The notes: a model not told the origin generated them from the letters alone. Shown: positions 8,266 to 17,537, counted from the stretch's first letter. The stretch is DNA of 64,000 nucleotides from Anaerosporobacter mobilis DSM 15930 (GCF_900142955.1 NZ_FRCP01000005.1:372001-436000); one strand, 5' to 3'. Translations and numbers: made by a program.

Positions 8266-9435
8266 TTATTCTGTGCGTTGACTTTTCATCTTACTAATTA
8301 CTATTGCAATACAAAATAATGCGACAGCAAATACCATTTGTATTCCCATATAACCAAGCAATTCTGATACATTTGCTTTCGTAAATGTAGTAATCTCTGC
8401 AATCTTATCATTGGTATATACATACCAAAAATTCGGTGTAAATCTAGCCACCTTAAGCACCGTATCGGATAGTAGAAATTGTGGCACAAAAGCTCCACTT
8501 AAGAACGCAAGACCAAGGGAAACAATGGTTGCAATCGCTCCAACTACATTTTCTGATTTTGCTGTTAACCCAACAATATAGCTAATAGCAAGTGCACTAA
8601 ATAAGAATACAAAAGAATTTAATATATTAAGTCCCAATCCAAACGATGCAACTTTGCTAGGGCTAAGCATAATACCTATACTAATCATAATTATAAAGAA
8701 GATACAAACAAAGATAAAATTAGCAATCATCATCTGTAAGTTAACAATCTTATTCGAAATAGGAGCAACAGTATTCCTTCTTCTTATATTTACATCATTA
8801 AATACTAACATAATACTTCCAATACAAGAAATGAACCCTGCCACAAATAGATACGATAGGAAATTAAAAAATATGTTATAATGCTTTGTTGCACTTGCAA
8901 CCACTTTATCCTGTACCAGATTAACGGTAGCGGATTCTTTTAGGGTATCCCTAGTTAGGCTACAGAGTTCACCTAATGAAGCATCTGGCATGGTATCTGC
9001 ATAGGTTTTTAGTGTATTAAAATATGTGTTTACAGCATTGTCAACATAATAACTATTCTGTGAGTCTGGAACACTTCTTTTATCAATTGCTACTACTTTT
9101 CCATCTAAGAAACGTTGTTCGAAACCCTCGTCAATATTAATGATATATTCAACCTTGCGAATGAATAACGCATCTTGTAACTCTTCTTGATCCGTTCCAA
9201 TATCAATAAATTCACAATAATCTCCTAAGTATTCTTTAAAATCTGCTATTAACGCACTATCCTTATCATTATTAACGAATGCGGTCGGTACTTTTGTTGC
9301 TTCGAATGTTCCTCCTGCTTTACTCCCACCAGAATTTGAGAAGATAATTAAAATTACTGAAAATACTGCCACATAGATTAACAACGTGGGAATTGATCTT
9401 TTTAATACTTTGATATAACCATTAAATACTTGCAT
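8266..9435 (-). CDS. ABC-2 type exporter permease, second subunit
   Basis: A 389-residue permease with one N-terminal membrane segment (SIPTLLIYVAVFSVILIIF), a large extracytoplasmic region (about residues 35-185), then five or six hydrophobic segments ending near residue 380. This is the ABC2_membrane_3 (YhgE/DrrB-like) layout. It overlaps the preceding permease by 14 bases and has AGGAGGAG before its ATG, indicating coupled translation. With the other permease and the upstream ATPase it should form an exporter; the divergent two-component system suggests a toxic or envelope-active substrate. The substrate is unknown. Confidence 0.8.
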   Translation of the reverse strand: MQVFNGYIKVLKRSIPTLLIYVAVFSVILIIFSNSGGSKAGGTFEATKVPTAFVNNDKDSALIADFKEYLGDYCEFIDIGTDQEELQDALFIRKVEYIINIDEGFEQRFLDGKVVAIDKRSVPDSQNSYYVDNAVNTYFNTLKTYADTMPDASLGELCSLTRDTLKESATVNLVQDKVVASATKHYNIFFNFLSYLFVAGFISCIGSIMLVFNDVNIRRRNTVAPISNKIVNLQMMIANFIFVCIFFIIMISIGIMLSPSKVASFGLGLNILNSFVFLFSALAISYIVGLTAKSENVVGAIATIVSLGLAFLSGAFVPQFLLSDTVLKVARFTPNFWYVYTNDKIAEITTFTKANVSELLGYMGIQMVFAVALFCIAIVISKMKSQRTE

Positions 9436-10552
9436 ATTGTCTCCTCCTTGTGGCGAAATATGTGATTGCTACAAATACTAGAGTAACAAGTACCATACAA
9501 ACGATATTAAACCAGTATCTATCAAGTGAATCAAAATAGTACAAATAATAGAAGCTATCTGTTATTAGATTAGCAGGATTGATTTTAGCAAAAATTGGTA
9601 TATTATCCGCTACCATATATTTTACTTCAGGATTCATAAGCCCTGATAAGAACGATAATATCAATACCGCAGCATTTGAAATTGCATTAACAGTCTTCTC
9701 ATTCTTCTTAAGAACAGATCGTAACATTGCACCAAATGTTACACCGCAAATACTTGCAAGCACACAGGTTAGTACCACTAATCCGACTCTTGAACCAAAA
9801 TCAATGGACAACACATATGCCATAAAAGTAATGGCTACTAATACACAAAGCACTTGAACCGTGATTGCTGCAAATATATTGCAGATTAACAATTTTAACT
9901 TATGAACAGGAGCCACATTAATCCTCGCTCCCTTTGCTGATTTGTCTGCTTGTATATCACTAATCTCTGTAATACCAAAATTACTACCATACAAACATGC
10001 TAATGCTAATAAAGCATAATAATAAATCAAGGTAAAGTTTGGTGCCCTGCCAGATACGTTCGTGTCACTAATATAATCAGCTCTCTTCATTGATCCATTA
10101 ATTAATTCTTGTACTTTCTCTGGATTAGTACTTGCTACAATTGAGATCTTCTTTACTGTTTGCAGATAATTATCTACAAAGGATTTCAGAATCGTTGCTT
10201 CAATTCCAGAACCTCCAATATATAAGCTCGGTTTCTCACCATCAACAATATATCCCGTTATCTCACCCTTCTTCAAAAGATCCTTTGCATCATTCTCGTT
10301 AACTTGTTGTATATCAAACATAGCGGTATCTTCACCATATTTCGCTTCTTTTGCTGCATCAATAATATAACTTTGCTCCTGTGATTCAACGATAGCAATA
10401 TTTATTGTTGCAAATTGCTCTTCTTTCTCAAAATTCGAAAACACTAAACTAAATACAAATGATAAGAAAATCGGAAAAAGTGCAGACCAAAATAAGCTTT
10501 CTTTATTCCTAAAGAGACATTTCAACCTCATATAATATAATCTAAGCATCAT
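9422..10552 (-). CDS. ABC-2 type exporter permease, first subunit
   Basis: A 376-residue permease of the same design: a first membrane segment (ESLFWSALFPIFLSFVFSLV), a soluble loop of about 130 residues, then about five membrane segments (LIYYYALLALACLYGSNFG onward). It starts with ATGATG after GGGAGGATATG and follows the ATPase by 25 bases. Two unequal permeases plus one ATPase make a heterodimeric ABC-2 exporter. A role in drug or lipid-active peptide efflux is the usual one for the family and is inferred here. Confidence 0.8.
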   Translation of the reverse strand: MMLRLYYMRLKCLFRNKESLFWSALFPIFLSFVFSLVFSNFEKEEQFATINIAIVESQEQSYIIDAAKEAKYGEDTAMFDIQQVNENDAKDLLKKGEITGYIVDGEKPSLYIGGSGIEATILKSFVDNYLQTVKKISIVASTNPEKVQELINGSMKRADYISDTNVSGRAPNFTLIYYYALLALACLYGSNFGITEISDIQADKSAKGARINVAPVHKLKLLICNIFAAITVQVLCVLVAITFMAYVLSIDFGSRVGLVVLTCVLASICGVTFGAMLRSVLKKNEKTVNAISNAAVLILSFLSGLMNPEVKYMVADNIPIFAKINPANLITDSFYYLYYFDSLDRYWFNIVCMVLVTLVFVAITYFATRRRQYASI

Positions 10553-10577
10553 CGTTCATATCCTCCCTTTCTTCCCA

Positions 10578-11510
10578 TTAATCCCTCAACTCTTTTCCTG
10601 TGATCTCTAGGAATACGTCATTTAAGGTAGGAAGTTCGGAATAGATTTTACCCATAGGTATCTTACGGTTTTCAAAATAATTTAGTACATGAACTAAATT
10701 GTTCTTACCCTTTTTAGACTTAACTACTACCGTTTGTCCATTATAATCAACACTTGCTATGTTTGGTATATTCTTAATTTCTTCAATGTTTTCTTCTGTC
10801 AAATGATAAGTTTCAAGAGTGATGGTTTCTCCAAGAGAAATCATATTCTTAAGTTCTTCTTTCGTACCACTTGCAATTACTTTCCCCTTATCAATAATTG
10901 CAATTCGGTCACAAAGTTGTTCTACTTCCTCCATGTAATGCGTTGTATATATAATTGTTGCTCCACCTTCGTTCAATTTCTTGATACCTTCCAGTATCTT
11001 GTTCCTACTTTGTGGATCAACTGCTACAGTAGGCTCATCAAGTATAATTAGTTTGGGTTTATGCGCAATACCACATGCAATATTAAGTCTTCTAAGAAGA
11101 CCACCACTTAATTTCTTAGGATAGAATTTCTTAAAATCTTCTAACGAAACAAACTCAATTGCTTCTTCTGTCAATCTTCTAATCTCCTTTGGATCTTTTA
11201 CATAAAGACTACAAAAATAATAAATATTATCATATACGGTAAGTTCATTAAAGACAGCAACATTCTGCATTATAATTCCGATATCTCTCTTAATGTCGTA
11301 GGCATCTGGTCGCATCTGTTTTCCAAAAATCTCAATGGAACCTTTATCATATTTTAATAGTGATAGAATACAATTGATTGTTGTGGATTTTCCCGAACCA
11401 TTTGGTCCAAGAAGACCAAATATCTCTCCTTCTTGTATCTCAAGACTCAGATGATCTAAGGCTACTAGTTTCTCGTACCTTTTAACTAAGTTGTTAACTT
11501 TGACTACCAT
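10578..11510 (-). CDS. ABC exporter ATP-binding protein
   Basis: A 310-residue ATPase with Walker A GPNGSGKST, Q-loop IIMQNVAVF, a signature reading LSGGLLRRLNIA, Walker B LIILDEPTVAVDP and the switch His in TTHYMEEVEQL. The C-terminal 80 residues resemble the DrrA/BcrA accessory region. The ATG at 11510 is chosen over 11531 because GGAGG precedes it. It is first in a three-gene exporter operon transcribed away from the histidine kinase gene, a common arrangement for sensor-controlled efflux pumps. Confidence 0.88.
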   Translation of the reverse strand: MVVKVNNLVKRYEKLVALDHLSLEIQEGEIFGLLGPNGSGKSTTINCILSLLKYDKGSIEIFGKQMRPDAYDIKRDIGIIMQNVAVFNELTVYDNIYYFCSLYVKDPKEIRRLTEEAIEFVSLEDFKKFYPKKLSGGLLRRLNIACGIAHKPKLIILDEPTVAVDPQSRNKILEGIKKLNEGGATIIYTTHYMEEVEQLCDRIAIIDKGKVIASGTKEELKNMISLGETITLETYHLTEENIEEIKNIPNIASVDYNGQTVVVKSKKGKNNLVHVLNYFENRKIPMGKIYSELPTLNDVFLEITGKELRD

Positions 11511-11663
11511 ACATTTTCCTCCATCATTCAACAGGGTTTATCCCTAATTCCCTACTAGATACATTAAATTTTAATCCTGTAGCATAACTATACCATGATT
11601 TGGGAATGGTCTCTAGTGTAAACCGTCATGAATTAATATGACAAATGTAACATGGGATTTTTA

Positions 11664-11692
11664 TTGAGATTTTAATGTGGGGATGGTATAGT
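11664..11692 (+). promoter_or_regulatory. Candidate promoter for the two-component system
   Basis: TTGAGA (11664-11669), a 17-base spacer and TATAGT (11687-11692) lie about 80 bases before the kinase start. The rest of the divergent region (11511-11774) shows no clear hairpin. Confidence 0.55.
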
Positions 11693-11774
11693 TTAAGAAG
11701 GTTTAGGTGAACATTGCCAACTCGAAGTTTCACATATTGGAATTATTCATCTAATAAGGAGGGGGTATATCGAT

Positions 11775-12869
11775 TTGATTGAGATTATTGATAAACTAGT
11801 TTTGCTAGCACTCAGTAGTGCATTTTGCTTTTTGAATTTTAACAGTACCTATGCAATCGTGTACTTTCTTCTTGTTATTATCTTCACTTGCCTCTCTACC
11901 TGTACAGAGAAAAAGCAACTTAAGGTAGGTGTGTTTGTACTATTTTTAATAATTAGTGCCTTCTATCCAGTTTTACTGTATTACCTTCCAATCATGGTTT
12001 ATGACATATTTACTATTGAACTTCAATCTGCAATTGTGTTTGCTGTCATTCCTTTTGTCGTTAACTTTGGCTTCTATTACAACAATAAACTACTTCTCTT
12101 TTGCGTAATGGTTGTAACAGGTTTACTAATCAAATATAAATCAGAAAAAGAAAATACTTTGATTAATGAATACAATAATCTTCGTGATGATACAAAAGAA
12201 TTAGAAATCATACTTGAGAAACAAAATCAAACGTTGCTTGAAAACCAAGATATCGAAATTACTGCCGCTATGCTTAGTGAGCGTAATCGTATCTCTAAAG
12301 AAATACATGATAACATCGGACACCTATTATCAAGATCTCTGCTTCAAATCGGTGCCTTACTTACGATAACCAAAGAAGATATCACGAAAGAAACCTTAAC
12401 AAGTCTAAGGGATTCCATTTCAGATGGAATGGACAGTATTAGAAGTAGTATTCACAACATGCATGACGAATCTATCGACCTATACAATTCCATTCATAGG
12501 CTCACAAGTGATTTCACCTTCTGTCATGTGAATTTTCAATATGATTTAACTACCCAACCAAATGCCAAAGTAAAGAGTAGCTTAATTAACATTGTGAAAG
12601 AATCTCTTAATAATGTTATGAAACACTCCAATGCAACGAATGTATCAATTAAGCTATTAGAACACCCCGCCATGTATCAGTTAATTATCGCTGATAATGG
12701 CACCCTAACCTCCACCGCTAAATGGTACCTATCCCAAAACAAAACCGGTGATGGTATGGGCTTGCAAAGTATGGCAGATCGTATTAAAGCTTTTCAAGGT
12801 AATTTTAATATCCTTACAGATAAAGGATTTGAAATATTCATAACAATTCCAAAAAAGGGAGGACAATAA
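11775..12869 (+). CDS. NarL/LiaS-type sensor histidine kinase
   Basis: A 364-residue membrane kinase. Residues 1 to about 125 hold four or five short hydrophobic segments with almost no external loop, so it probably senses within the membrane. The HisKA_3 dimerisation motif SERNRISKEIHDNIGH contains the phosphorylated H178. The ATPase domain shows NIVKESLNNVMKHS, ADNG and GDGMGLQSM. The start is TTG, supported by AAGGAGGGGG upstream. It is four bases from the response regulator and divergent from the ABC-2 exporter, which is its likely target. These are the only plus-strand genes in the window. Confidence 0.88.
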   Translation: MIEIIDKLVLLALSSAFCFLNFNSTYAIVYFLLVIIFTCLSTCTEKKQLKVGVFVLFLIISAFYPVLLYYLPIMVYDIFTIELQSAIVFAVIPFVVNFGFYYNNKLLLFCVMVVTGLLIKYKSEKENTLINEYNNLRDDTKELEIILEKQNQTLLENQDIEITAAMLSERNRISKEIHDNIGHLLSRSLLQIGALLTITKEDITKETLTSLRDSISDGMDSIRSSIHNMHDESIDLYNSIHRLTSDFTFCHVNFQYDLTTQPNAKVKSSLINIVKESLNNVMKHSNATNVSIKLLEHPAMYQLIIADNGTLTSTAKWYLSQNKTGDGMGLQSMADRIKAFQGNFNILTDKGFEIFITIPKKGGQ

Positions 12870-12873
12870 TTAC

Positions 12874-13500
12874 ATGAACATTCTGGTAATTGACGATGAT
12901 AATTTAGTATGTTCATCACTAAAGATTATCTTATCAGCAGATCCTGATATTACCGTTATCGGTACAGATAACAACGGAGCAGCTGCAATAGAACTGTATG
13001 AAAAATTAAATCCTGATGTAGTTCTTATGGACATACGTATGGAAGGAATGACTGGTCTAGAAGCTGGCGAAGTGATTTTAAAGAAACACCCGGAAGCAAA
13101 GATTCTTTACTTAACCACCTTTTTAGATGATGATTATATTATCAAAGCCTTGAATATCGGTGCTAAAGGATATATGCTAAAACAAAATTATGAAAGTATT
13201 GTTCCTTCAATCAAAGCTGTTGAGATGGGACAAAACGTATATGGTAGTGAGATTATCACCAAATTACCTACTCTTATGAACCAATCGTCTTCAACTAAAA
13301 TTTATGAAGATAATGGAATCACCACGAAAGAATACGAATTAATCACGCAAATTGCGGAAGGATATTCTAACAAAGAAATCTCAGAAACATTATTCTTAAG
13401 CGAGGGTACTGTGCGTAACTACATAAGCCTTATACTCGAAAAATTAAATCTACGCGATCGTACACAGATTGCTATCTTTTATTATAAGAATAAACAATGA
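12874..13500 (+). CDS. NarL/LuxR-type response regulator
   Basis: A 208-residue regulator with an N-terminal receiver domain (acidic pocket IDDDN, phospho-acceptor D53 in VLMDIRM, conserved LTTF and K in GYMLK) and a C-terminal LuxR helix-turn-helix (ITTKEYELITQIAEGYSNKEIS then EGTVRNYIS). It pairs with the upstream kinase and is translated from the same message. A convergent bidirectional terminator follows. It probably activates the adjacent ABC-2 exporter operon; that link rests on position only. Confidence 0.9.
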   Translation: MNILVIDDDNLVCSSLKIILSADPDITVIGTDNNGAAAIELYEKLNPDVVLMDIRMEGMTGLEAGEVILKKHPEAKILYLTTFLDDDYIIKALNIGAKGYMLKQNYESIVPSIKAVEMGQNVYGSEIITKLPTLMNQSSSTKIYEDNGITTKEYELITQIAEGYSNKEISETLFLSEGTVRNYISLILEKLNLRDRTQIAIFYYKNKQ

Positions 13501-13506
13501 TACGAA

Positions 13507-13548
13507 AAAGACCTTCCCGGAGCTTTTATAAACTCAGGAAAGGTCTTT
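13507..13548. terminator. Bidirectional terminator between convergent genes
   Basis: AAAGACCTTCC and GGAAAGGTCTTT form a GC-containing stem between the plus-strand regulator and the minus-strand AraC gene. A T-run follows on the minus strand (TCTTTTTCG) and a shorter one on the plus strand. Confidence 0.75.
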
Positions 13549-13597
13549 GTTACGAAATAGGTTATTCACCTTATGGTAATTTTAATAATATTGCTCA

Positions 13598-14467
13598 TTA
13601 TTTAGGAATTACTCTAATCCATGTTTCTTCATGGAATTTACCGTCAAAGTCTGAATAGTACATCTCAAAATCATACCCATCAACAATTTCATAATTTGCA
13701 GTTGGTAACCAGTCCGTATAGATGCGAGAATTTAGTTCTTGTAGAGCATTTGAGGTTTCTTCTATACTATGAGATTCATTCTCAAACACTGCCCAAGTAG
13801 CTTTAGGAACATCAACTACTGTATATCCTGTAGTGTCACTTAATGCTGTCTTCATTACACATAACATATAAGGGAATTTAGTCCCTTCCATCTTGCGATA
13901 CCCACAAACAGCATTAACAATACTAGGATATCCTGCTGATTTTACAAGCTTCGCACATTCACCATTTGATAGTTTCTCAAGCCAAAACTCAGGTATTTTC
14001 TTAAGATTTTCTCCATTAACCGTATCAAAAATCTCCTCAATACCATACACCTCAAACGCTTCTTTTTCAACAATTTTGTAATTCATCGCATTCGCTCCTT
14101 TAATAGATATTTGAAAAGAGATACGTGGGAATGCTTTAATATCAGCTCCTAAGCTGCGCGCTGCTGTAGGAGTAATACCATGTATTCCTTGAAACGCTCT
14201 GGTAAAAGCTTCTGGTGATTCATATCCATAACGAAAAGCAAGATCAACAACCTTTATGCTGCTACTTTGCAACTCAAATGCTGCCAATGTCATCTTCCGA
14301 CGACGAATATACTCCGATAGTGTAATATCCGTCATAAACGTAAACACTCTTTGGAAATGATACACTGAACAACAAGCTATTTGGGCTATTTTTTCATAAT
14401 TTGTTTTGCCATGCAAATTATCTTCAATATAATCCATTGCAAGGTTCATGTCTTCAAGGTACTTCAT
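13598..14467 (-). CDS. AraC-family regulator with GyrI-like effector domain
   Basis: A 289-residue protein. Residues 1-105 are an AraC/XylS DNA-binding domain (two helix-turn-helix units; YHFQRVFTFMTDITLSEYIR and YESPEAFTRAFQGIHGITP). Residues 125-289 are a GyrI-like/BmrR-like small-molecule binding domain, with the usual start MNYKIVEKEAFEVYGI. Such proteins (Rob/SoxS-like with effector domain) usually respond to drugs or amphipathic ligands. GGGGGAGG precedes the ATG. It is monocistronic and its target is not visible. Confidence 0.87.
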   Translation of the reverse strand: MKYLEDMNLAMDYIEDNLHGKTNYEKIAQIACCSVYHFQRVFTFMTDITLSEYIRRRKMTLAAFELQSSSIKVVDLAFRYGYESPEAFTRAFQGIHGITPTAARSLGADIKAFPRISFQISIKGANAMNYKIVEKEAFEVYGIEEIFDTVNGENLKKIPEFWLEKLSNGECAKLVKSAGYPSIVNAVCGYRKMEGTKFPYMLCVMKTALSDTTGYTVVDVPKATWAVFENESHSIEETSNALQELNSRIYTDWLPTANYEIVDGYDFEMYYSDFDGKFHEETWIRVIPK

Positions 14468-14552
14468 TCACACCTCCCCCTTTCTATAAAGATCATAACA
14501 CGATACGAATGATACTTCCTTGCAATCGTTGCAAAGAAAAGTCAGGTTCGAC

Positions 14553-14921
14553 TTATAACACGATTTCATATCCATTGTCTCTAAGAATGGCAATTGCACT
14601 ATTAAAGTTTTCTTCCTTCGTCAATATATAATCTGTGTTATAGGTGGATATGGCGAATATTCCAATTCTATTCTCTGCTAACAGAGTAGATATCTTGGAT
14701 AAAATTCCAATCAGAGAAAAATCCAGAATTCCTTGAATTCTAAATGCACTCCAGCCATTATCACATTCAACAATATTATCGGGAACTGATTTAGTACTAC
14801 AAACTAGCGACAATTCTTCGTCAGTTTTACTAAGAAAACAATATTCATCTGATAAATCTACTTCAGAGAAATCCTTAACTTTGCAGACTGAAAATTCTTG
14901 CTCAATTATTTTAATTTCCAT
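14553..14921 (-). CDS. ACT-domain protein
   Basis: A 122-residue cytoplasmic protein resembling the ACT_7/CASTOR-type pair of ACT domains. The C-terminal half, GILDFSLIGILSKISTLLAE with IGIFAISTYNTDYILT, is diagnostic of this group. Such stand-alone proteins are thought to bind amino acids; no ligand can be named. The ATG at 14921 is preferred over the GTG at 14930 because AGAAGGAG lies at proper distance. It lies 37 bases downstream of the methyltransferase and probably belongs to the same transcript. Confidence 0.75.
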   Translation of the reverse strand: MEIKIIEQEFSVCKVKDFSEVDLSDEYCFLSKTDEELSLVCSTKSVPDNIVECDNGWSAFRIQGILDFSLIGILSKISTLLAENRIGIFAISTYNTDYILTKEENFNSAIAILRDNGYEIVL

Positions 14922-14958
14922 ACTTATCACTCCTTCTTCTCCATAAGTATTTACCTAT

Positions 14959-15768
14959 CTAATACGAATTCTTATATACGGATGCTTTCAAACTAAAGGA
15001 CATAGGATACTTGTCTTTGTTATGAGCGTATTCATATAACCCTTTTCCTTCTACCGGAAGCATATCCCCTGAATTAAAAAAATTCTCTGAAAATTCATTG
15101 AAAAACTCAATATGTAATCCCGCTCTTGTTAGTGCATTAATAATATCAGATACCGTATGCAGCCAAAAGTAATTTTTAGCCCCTTCTTTTACTTCCGAAG
15201 CATAACCACCAATAGTATCACACACATCTGGTTCTTTTGAAAGATAAGGATATTTAATCTCGTAGATCTCTTTTCCTACCTTGCTTTCATCAAATGTTAA
15301 GAAAAACGGATGAGAATCAAAAACATATAGATATCCATTCTCTTTCAATAACTTGCGAATCGTATTTGCCCAGATATTCAAATCAGGAAGCCAACCTAGT
15401 GCTCCCTCAGAGGTAAACACCATATCGTATGTATCCTCATGAATCTCCGCCAATTTCATGATATCTGATTCAATAAAATCTACATGTTCAACTTCTAAAT
15501 CCTTTGCTAGCTGCTTTGCGTAAAATATATTATCTGGGACTAAATCAATACCAACTACACGACTCGCTCCCATCTGCGCTAACTTAATTGTATCAGCTCC
15601 TGTGTTGCACTGCAAATGAATTATTTGCTTACCATTAATATCACCTAATTCTTGTTGTATATAAGAATTCAATTGGTATCTATTATTACGATACTGTTTC
15701 AAGAACGTGTTATAGTGATCTTTTGATAATTGCCCCCAAGCTTCTTTGTTTGAATTAATCTCATTCAT
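14959..15768 (-). CDS. Class I SAM-dependent methyltransferase
   Basis: A 269-residue Rossmann methyltransferase. Motif I is IIHLQCNTGADTIKLAQMGA (about residues 49-68), followed by VVGIDLVPDNI, and motif IV reads YDMVFTSEGALGWLPD. The C-terminal part (NALTRAGLHIEFFNEF) is the usual substrate-proximal region of small-molecule or ubiquinone-type methyltransferases. The substrate is unknown. It starts two bases after the GNAT gene ends, so the pair is translationally coupled. Confidence 0.8.
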   Translation of the reverse strand: MNEINSNKEAWGQLSKDHYNTFLKQYRNNRYQLNSYIQQELGDINGKQIIHLQCNTGADTIKLAQMGASRVVGIDLVPDNIFYAKQLAKDLEVEHVDFIESDIMKLAEIHEDTYDMVFTSEGALGWLPDLNIWANTIRKLLKENGYLYVFDSHPFFLTFDESKVGKEIYEIKYPYLSKEPDVCDTIGGYASEVKEGAKNYFWLHTVSDIINALTRAGLHIEFFNEFSENFFNSGDMLPVEGKGLYEYAHNKDKYPMSFSLKASVYKNSY

Positions 15769-15770
15769 TA

Positions 15771-16289
15771 TTATCCCTTTACCTTTCTATTGTCAAAAAA
15801 GAAAACATCTCCCAATGTTCCATCTTCATATTCTGTATCCATATAACCTTCAATTAGCCGATAGTCACCTTTTGTATATTCCTTAACTACCTTATCCCAA
15901 AAATAAACAGATGCTTTGTTTTTTGGATGTCTCTTTAACTGCCAACGCCCGCTAAAACTATCAAAAGCTTTAAACGCTGCAACTCTTCCAACTCCTAGTC
16001 TTCTATACTTATACATGACAAAAAACTCTGATATCACATAATCTACTTCTTCATCCGCTTCTGGAAAATCGTTAATCATTACAAAACCTGCCAACTGACC
16101 ATCTACCATTATAAAGAATGGATAACGCCTTTTTTCTGTCCAATAATAATCAAGATATTCATAACCATATAAGCCTAATTTATTCACTTCTTTATTGGTC
16201 CATTGAGAGAATTCATATTCATATTTTTCTAAAAGATTTTTTAATATTTCCTTTTCTTCTAATTCAACTTCTTGTAATTCTATTTTCAT
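15771..16289 (-). CDS. GNAT family N-acetyltransferase
   Basis: A 172-residue acetyltransferase. The acetyl-CoA pyrophosphate loop is seen in YKYRRLGVGRVAA (about residues 94-106), preceded by strand ISEFFV. The aromatic N-terminal half (YGYEYLDYYW) resembles predicted acetyltransferases of the COG5628 type. GGGGAGGAG precedes the ATG. It is followed directly by the methyltransferase gene. The acceptor is unknown. Confidence 0.8.
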   Translation of the reverse strand: MKIELQEVELEEKEILKNLLEKYEYEFSQWTNKEVNKLGLYGYEYLDYYWTEKRRYPFFIMVDGQLAGFVMINDFPEADEEVDYVISEFFVMYKYRRLGVGRVAAFKAFDSFSGRWQLKRHPKNKASVYFWDKVVKEYTKGDYRLIEGYMDTEYEDGTLGDVFFFDNRKVKG

Positions 16290-16416
16290 TTTCTTACTCC
16301 TCCCCTAATATAGAAGCCATTGTATTGGATTCTCCACAGTACGTTGTCATCTTCTAATTTAATTCTTTTATAATTTTCTTTTATCAAATTCTACTTAATT
16401 TTCTTTACATGGATAT

Positions 16417-16863
16417 TTACTTTGCAAGAAAAATAATCTCTTCACATTCTGTAAAGCCATTCTTTTTATAAAATCTTTCAGAAGGGAATCCCCGATCCGT
16501 CATTAATATAATAGCGTTCATCCCCTCTTTTCTAATATCCGATTCAATAAAATTTAAGAAATAGCTTCCGATTCCATTTCCTTGAAATTCTCTACTAACG
16601 CAAAACTGATCAATATAATATTCCATTCCTTTGATCCAAGGTTTTCTTTCTCCTAAACTTAATGCAATAACTTCCTCTCCTTTCACTAGGACATATCCAA
16701 GAAAATAATTATTGTTTCTATAGTTTTCAAAAAATGTAACCACCTGTTCTCTGGAATCATATACATCGTTCCACGGTTCTTTTGAAAAGGTCTCTATAAA
16801 TAAATCTACGCATCTATTCAAGTTACCGCTGTTCATTGGTAATAGACAAAATTCTTCTCTCAT
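16417..16863 (-). CDS. GNAT family N-acetyltransferase
   Basis: A 148-residue acetyltransferase with the CoA-binding signature REFQGNGIGSYFLNF and a C-terminal FYKKNGFTECEEIIFLAK strand pair typical of the fold. The ATG at 16863 has GAGGGAG upstream; an ATG at 16884 is in frame but less well placed. It is separated from the other GNAT by 127 AT-rich bases without a clear terminator. The two GNATs are not close in sequence, so this is not a recent duplication. Confidence 0.8.
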   Translation of the reverse strand: MREEFCLLPMNSGNLNRCVDLFIETFSKEPWNDVYDSREQVVTFFENYRNNNYFLGYVLVKGEEVIALSLGERKPWIKGMEYYIDQFCVSREFQGNGIGSYFLNFIESDIRKEGMNAIILMTDRGFPSERFYKKNGFTECEEIIFLAK

Positions 16864-16994
16864 AATCTGTTCTCCCTCTCGCATCTATATTCGTTATAGC
16901 AGAATTGCTATATTTACTATTTTATATCAACATACTACTCAATTTCACCGATTTTATCTAGTGTTATCTTGATTTAAACCATTTATAACACAAA

Positions 16995-17026
16995 AAGAGG
17001 AACTGTCACTTAAGACTGCCCCTCTT
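16995..17026 (-). terminator. Terminator after the CD3324-family gene
   Basis: On the minus strand AAGAGG-GGCAGTC pairs with GACAGTTCCTCTT and is followed by TTTTTGTG, right after the stop codon at 17040. Confidence 0.8.
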
Positions 17027-17039
17027 CTATATAGAAACA

Positions 17040-17303
17040 TTAACGCCTGTATACTATTCTTTTTACAGAATCGTATGAAAGATGATATTCTTTCATAAGT
17101 TCCTCTATCTTGTATCCTGCTAGCTTTTTGCTTTTGATTTCCCTGTTTCTCTCTTCTAAGAGGCTTTTCGTTGTGGTATTGCTTCCCCATTCCTTATGCT
17201 CGTCTTCAGAAAGTGGAATATATATTAGACCGCTATTAAAATATTTACGAATTTCAATCAAAAGTTCCTCAGGAAAAACTTCTTTAGCGTTTACATATGA
17301 CAT
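17040..17303 (-). CDS. CD3324 family small DNA-binding-like protein
   Basis: An 87-residue protein starting MSYVNAKEVFPEELLIEIRK, with SGLIYIP and a C-terminal helix-turn-helix-like end (GYKIEELMKEYHLSYDSVKR). This matches the small CD3324 family of Firmicutes, whose function is not established. The ATG at 17303 has AGAAGGAG at ideal distance; the GTG at 17312 is less likely. A long palindrome (17342-17430) sits in its upstream region and a strong terminator follows, so it is a single-gene unit. Confidence 0.8.
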   Translation of the reverse strand: MSYVNAKEVFPEELLIEIRKYFNSGLIYIPLSEDEHKEWGSNTTTKSLLEERNREIKSKKLAGYKIEELMKEYHLSYDSVKRIVYRR

Positions 17304-17341
17304 GCGAATCACTCCTTCTAATAATCAATTACATATTTATT

Positions 17342-17430
17342 AGAGTGCAACACATTCATATATTTGCGATTCAATAATCGCTCTATGCACCGAATCGCTC
17401 ACTAATATATGTGCTGTGTTGCATAGAGTG
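17342..17430. repeat. Nested inverted-repeat element
   Basis: The outer arms, TGCAACACATTCATATATTT and TGCAACACAGCACATATATT (the latter read from the other strand), are imperfect inverted copies. Inner arms GCGATTC and GAATCGC pair perfectly. A T-run follows on the plus strand. It lies between a 25-codon open frame, whose stop is inside it, and the CD3324-family gene. Confidence 0.55.
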
Positions 17431-17479
17431 TTTTTGGACTCATACTTGATTTTTTAATACTTAACAAATATTCTAACAT
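17402..17479 (-). CDS. Candidate 25-residue peptide ORF
   Basis: ATG at 17479 is preceded by GGGAGGA at seven bases, one of the best ribosome sites in the region, and a possible promoter lies at 17538-17566. The frame encodes MLEYLLSIKKSSMSPKTLYA followed by five residues and a TAG inside the palindromic element. It resembles nothing recognised. It may be a genuine small peptide, or the head of a gene truncated when the palindrome inserted. It sits directly downstream of the twin ABC exporters. Confidence 0.3.
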   Translation of the reverse strand: MLEYLLSIKKSSMSPKTLYATQHIY

Positions 17480-17537
17480 ATTAAGATCCTCCCTCTGTGG
17501 TTTGATGATAACTATTTCTTATACAAAACTATTCTAC

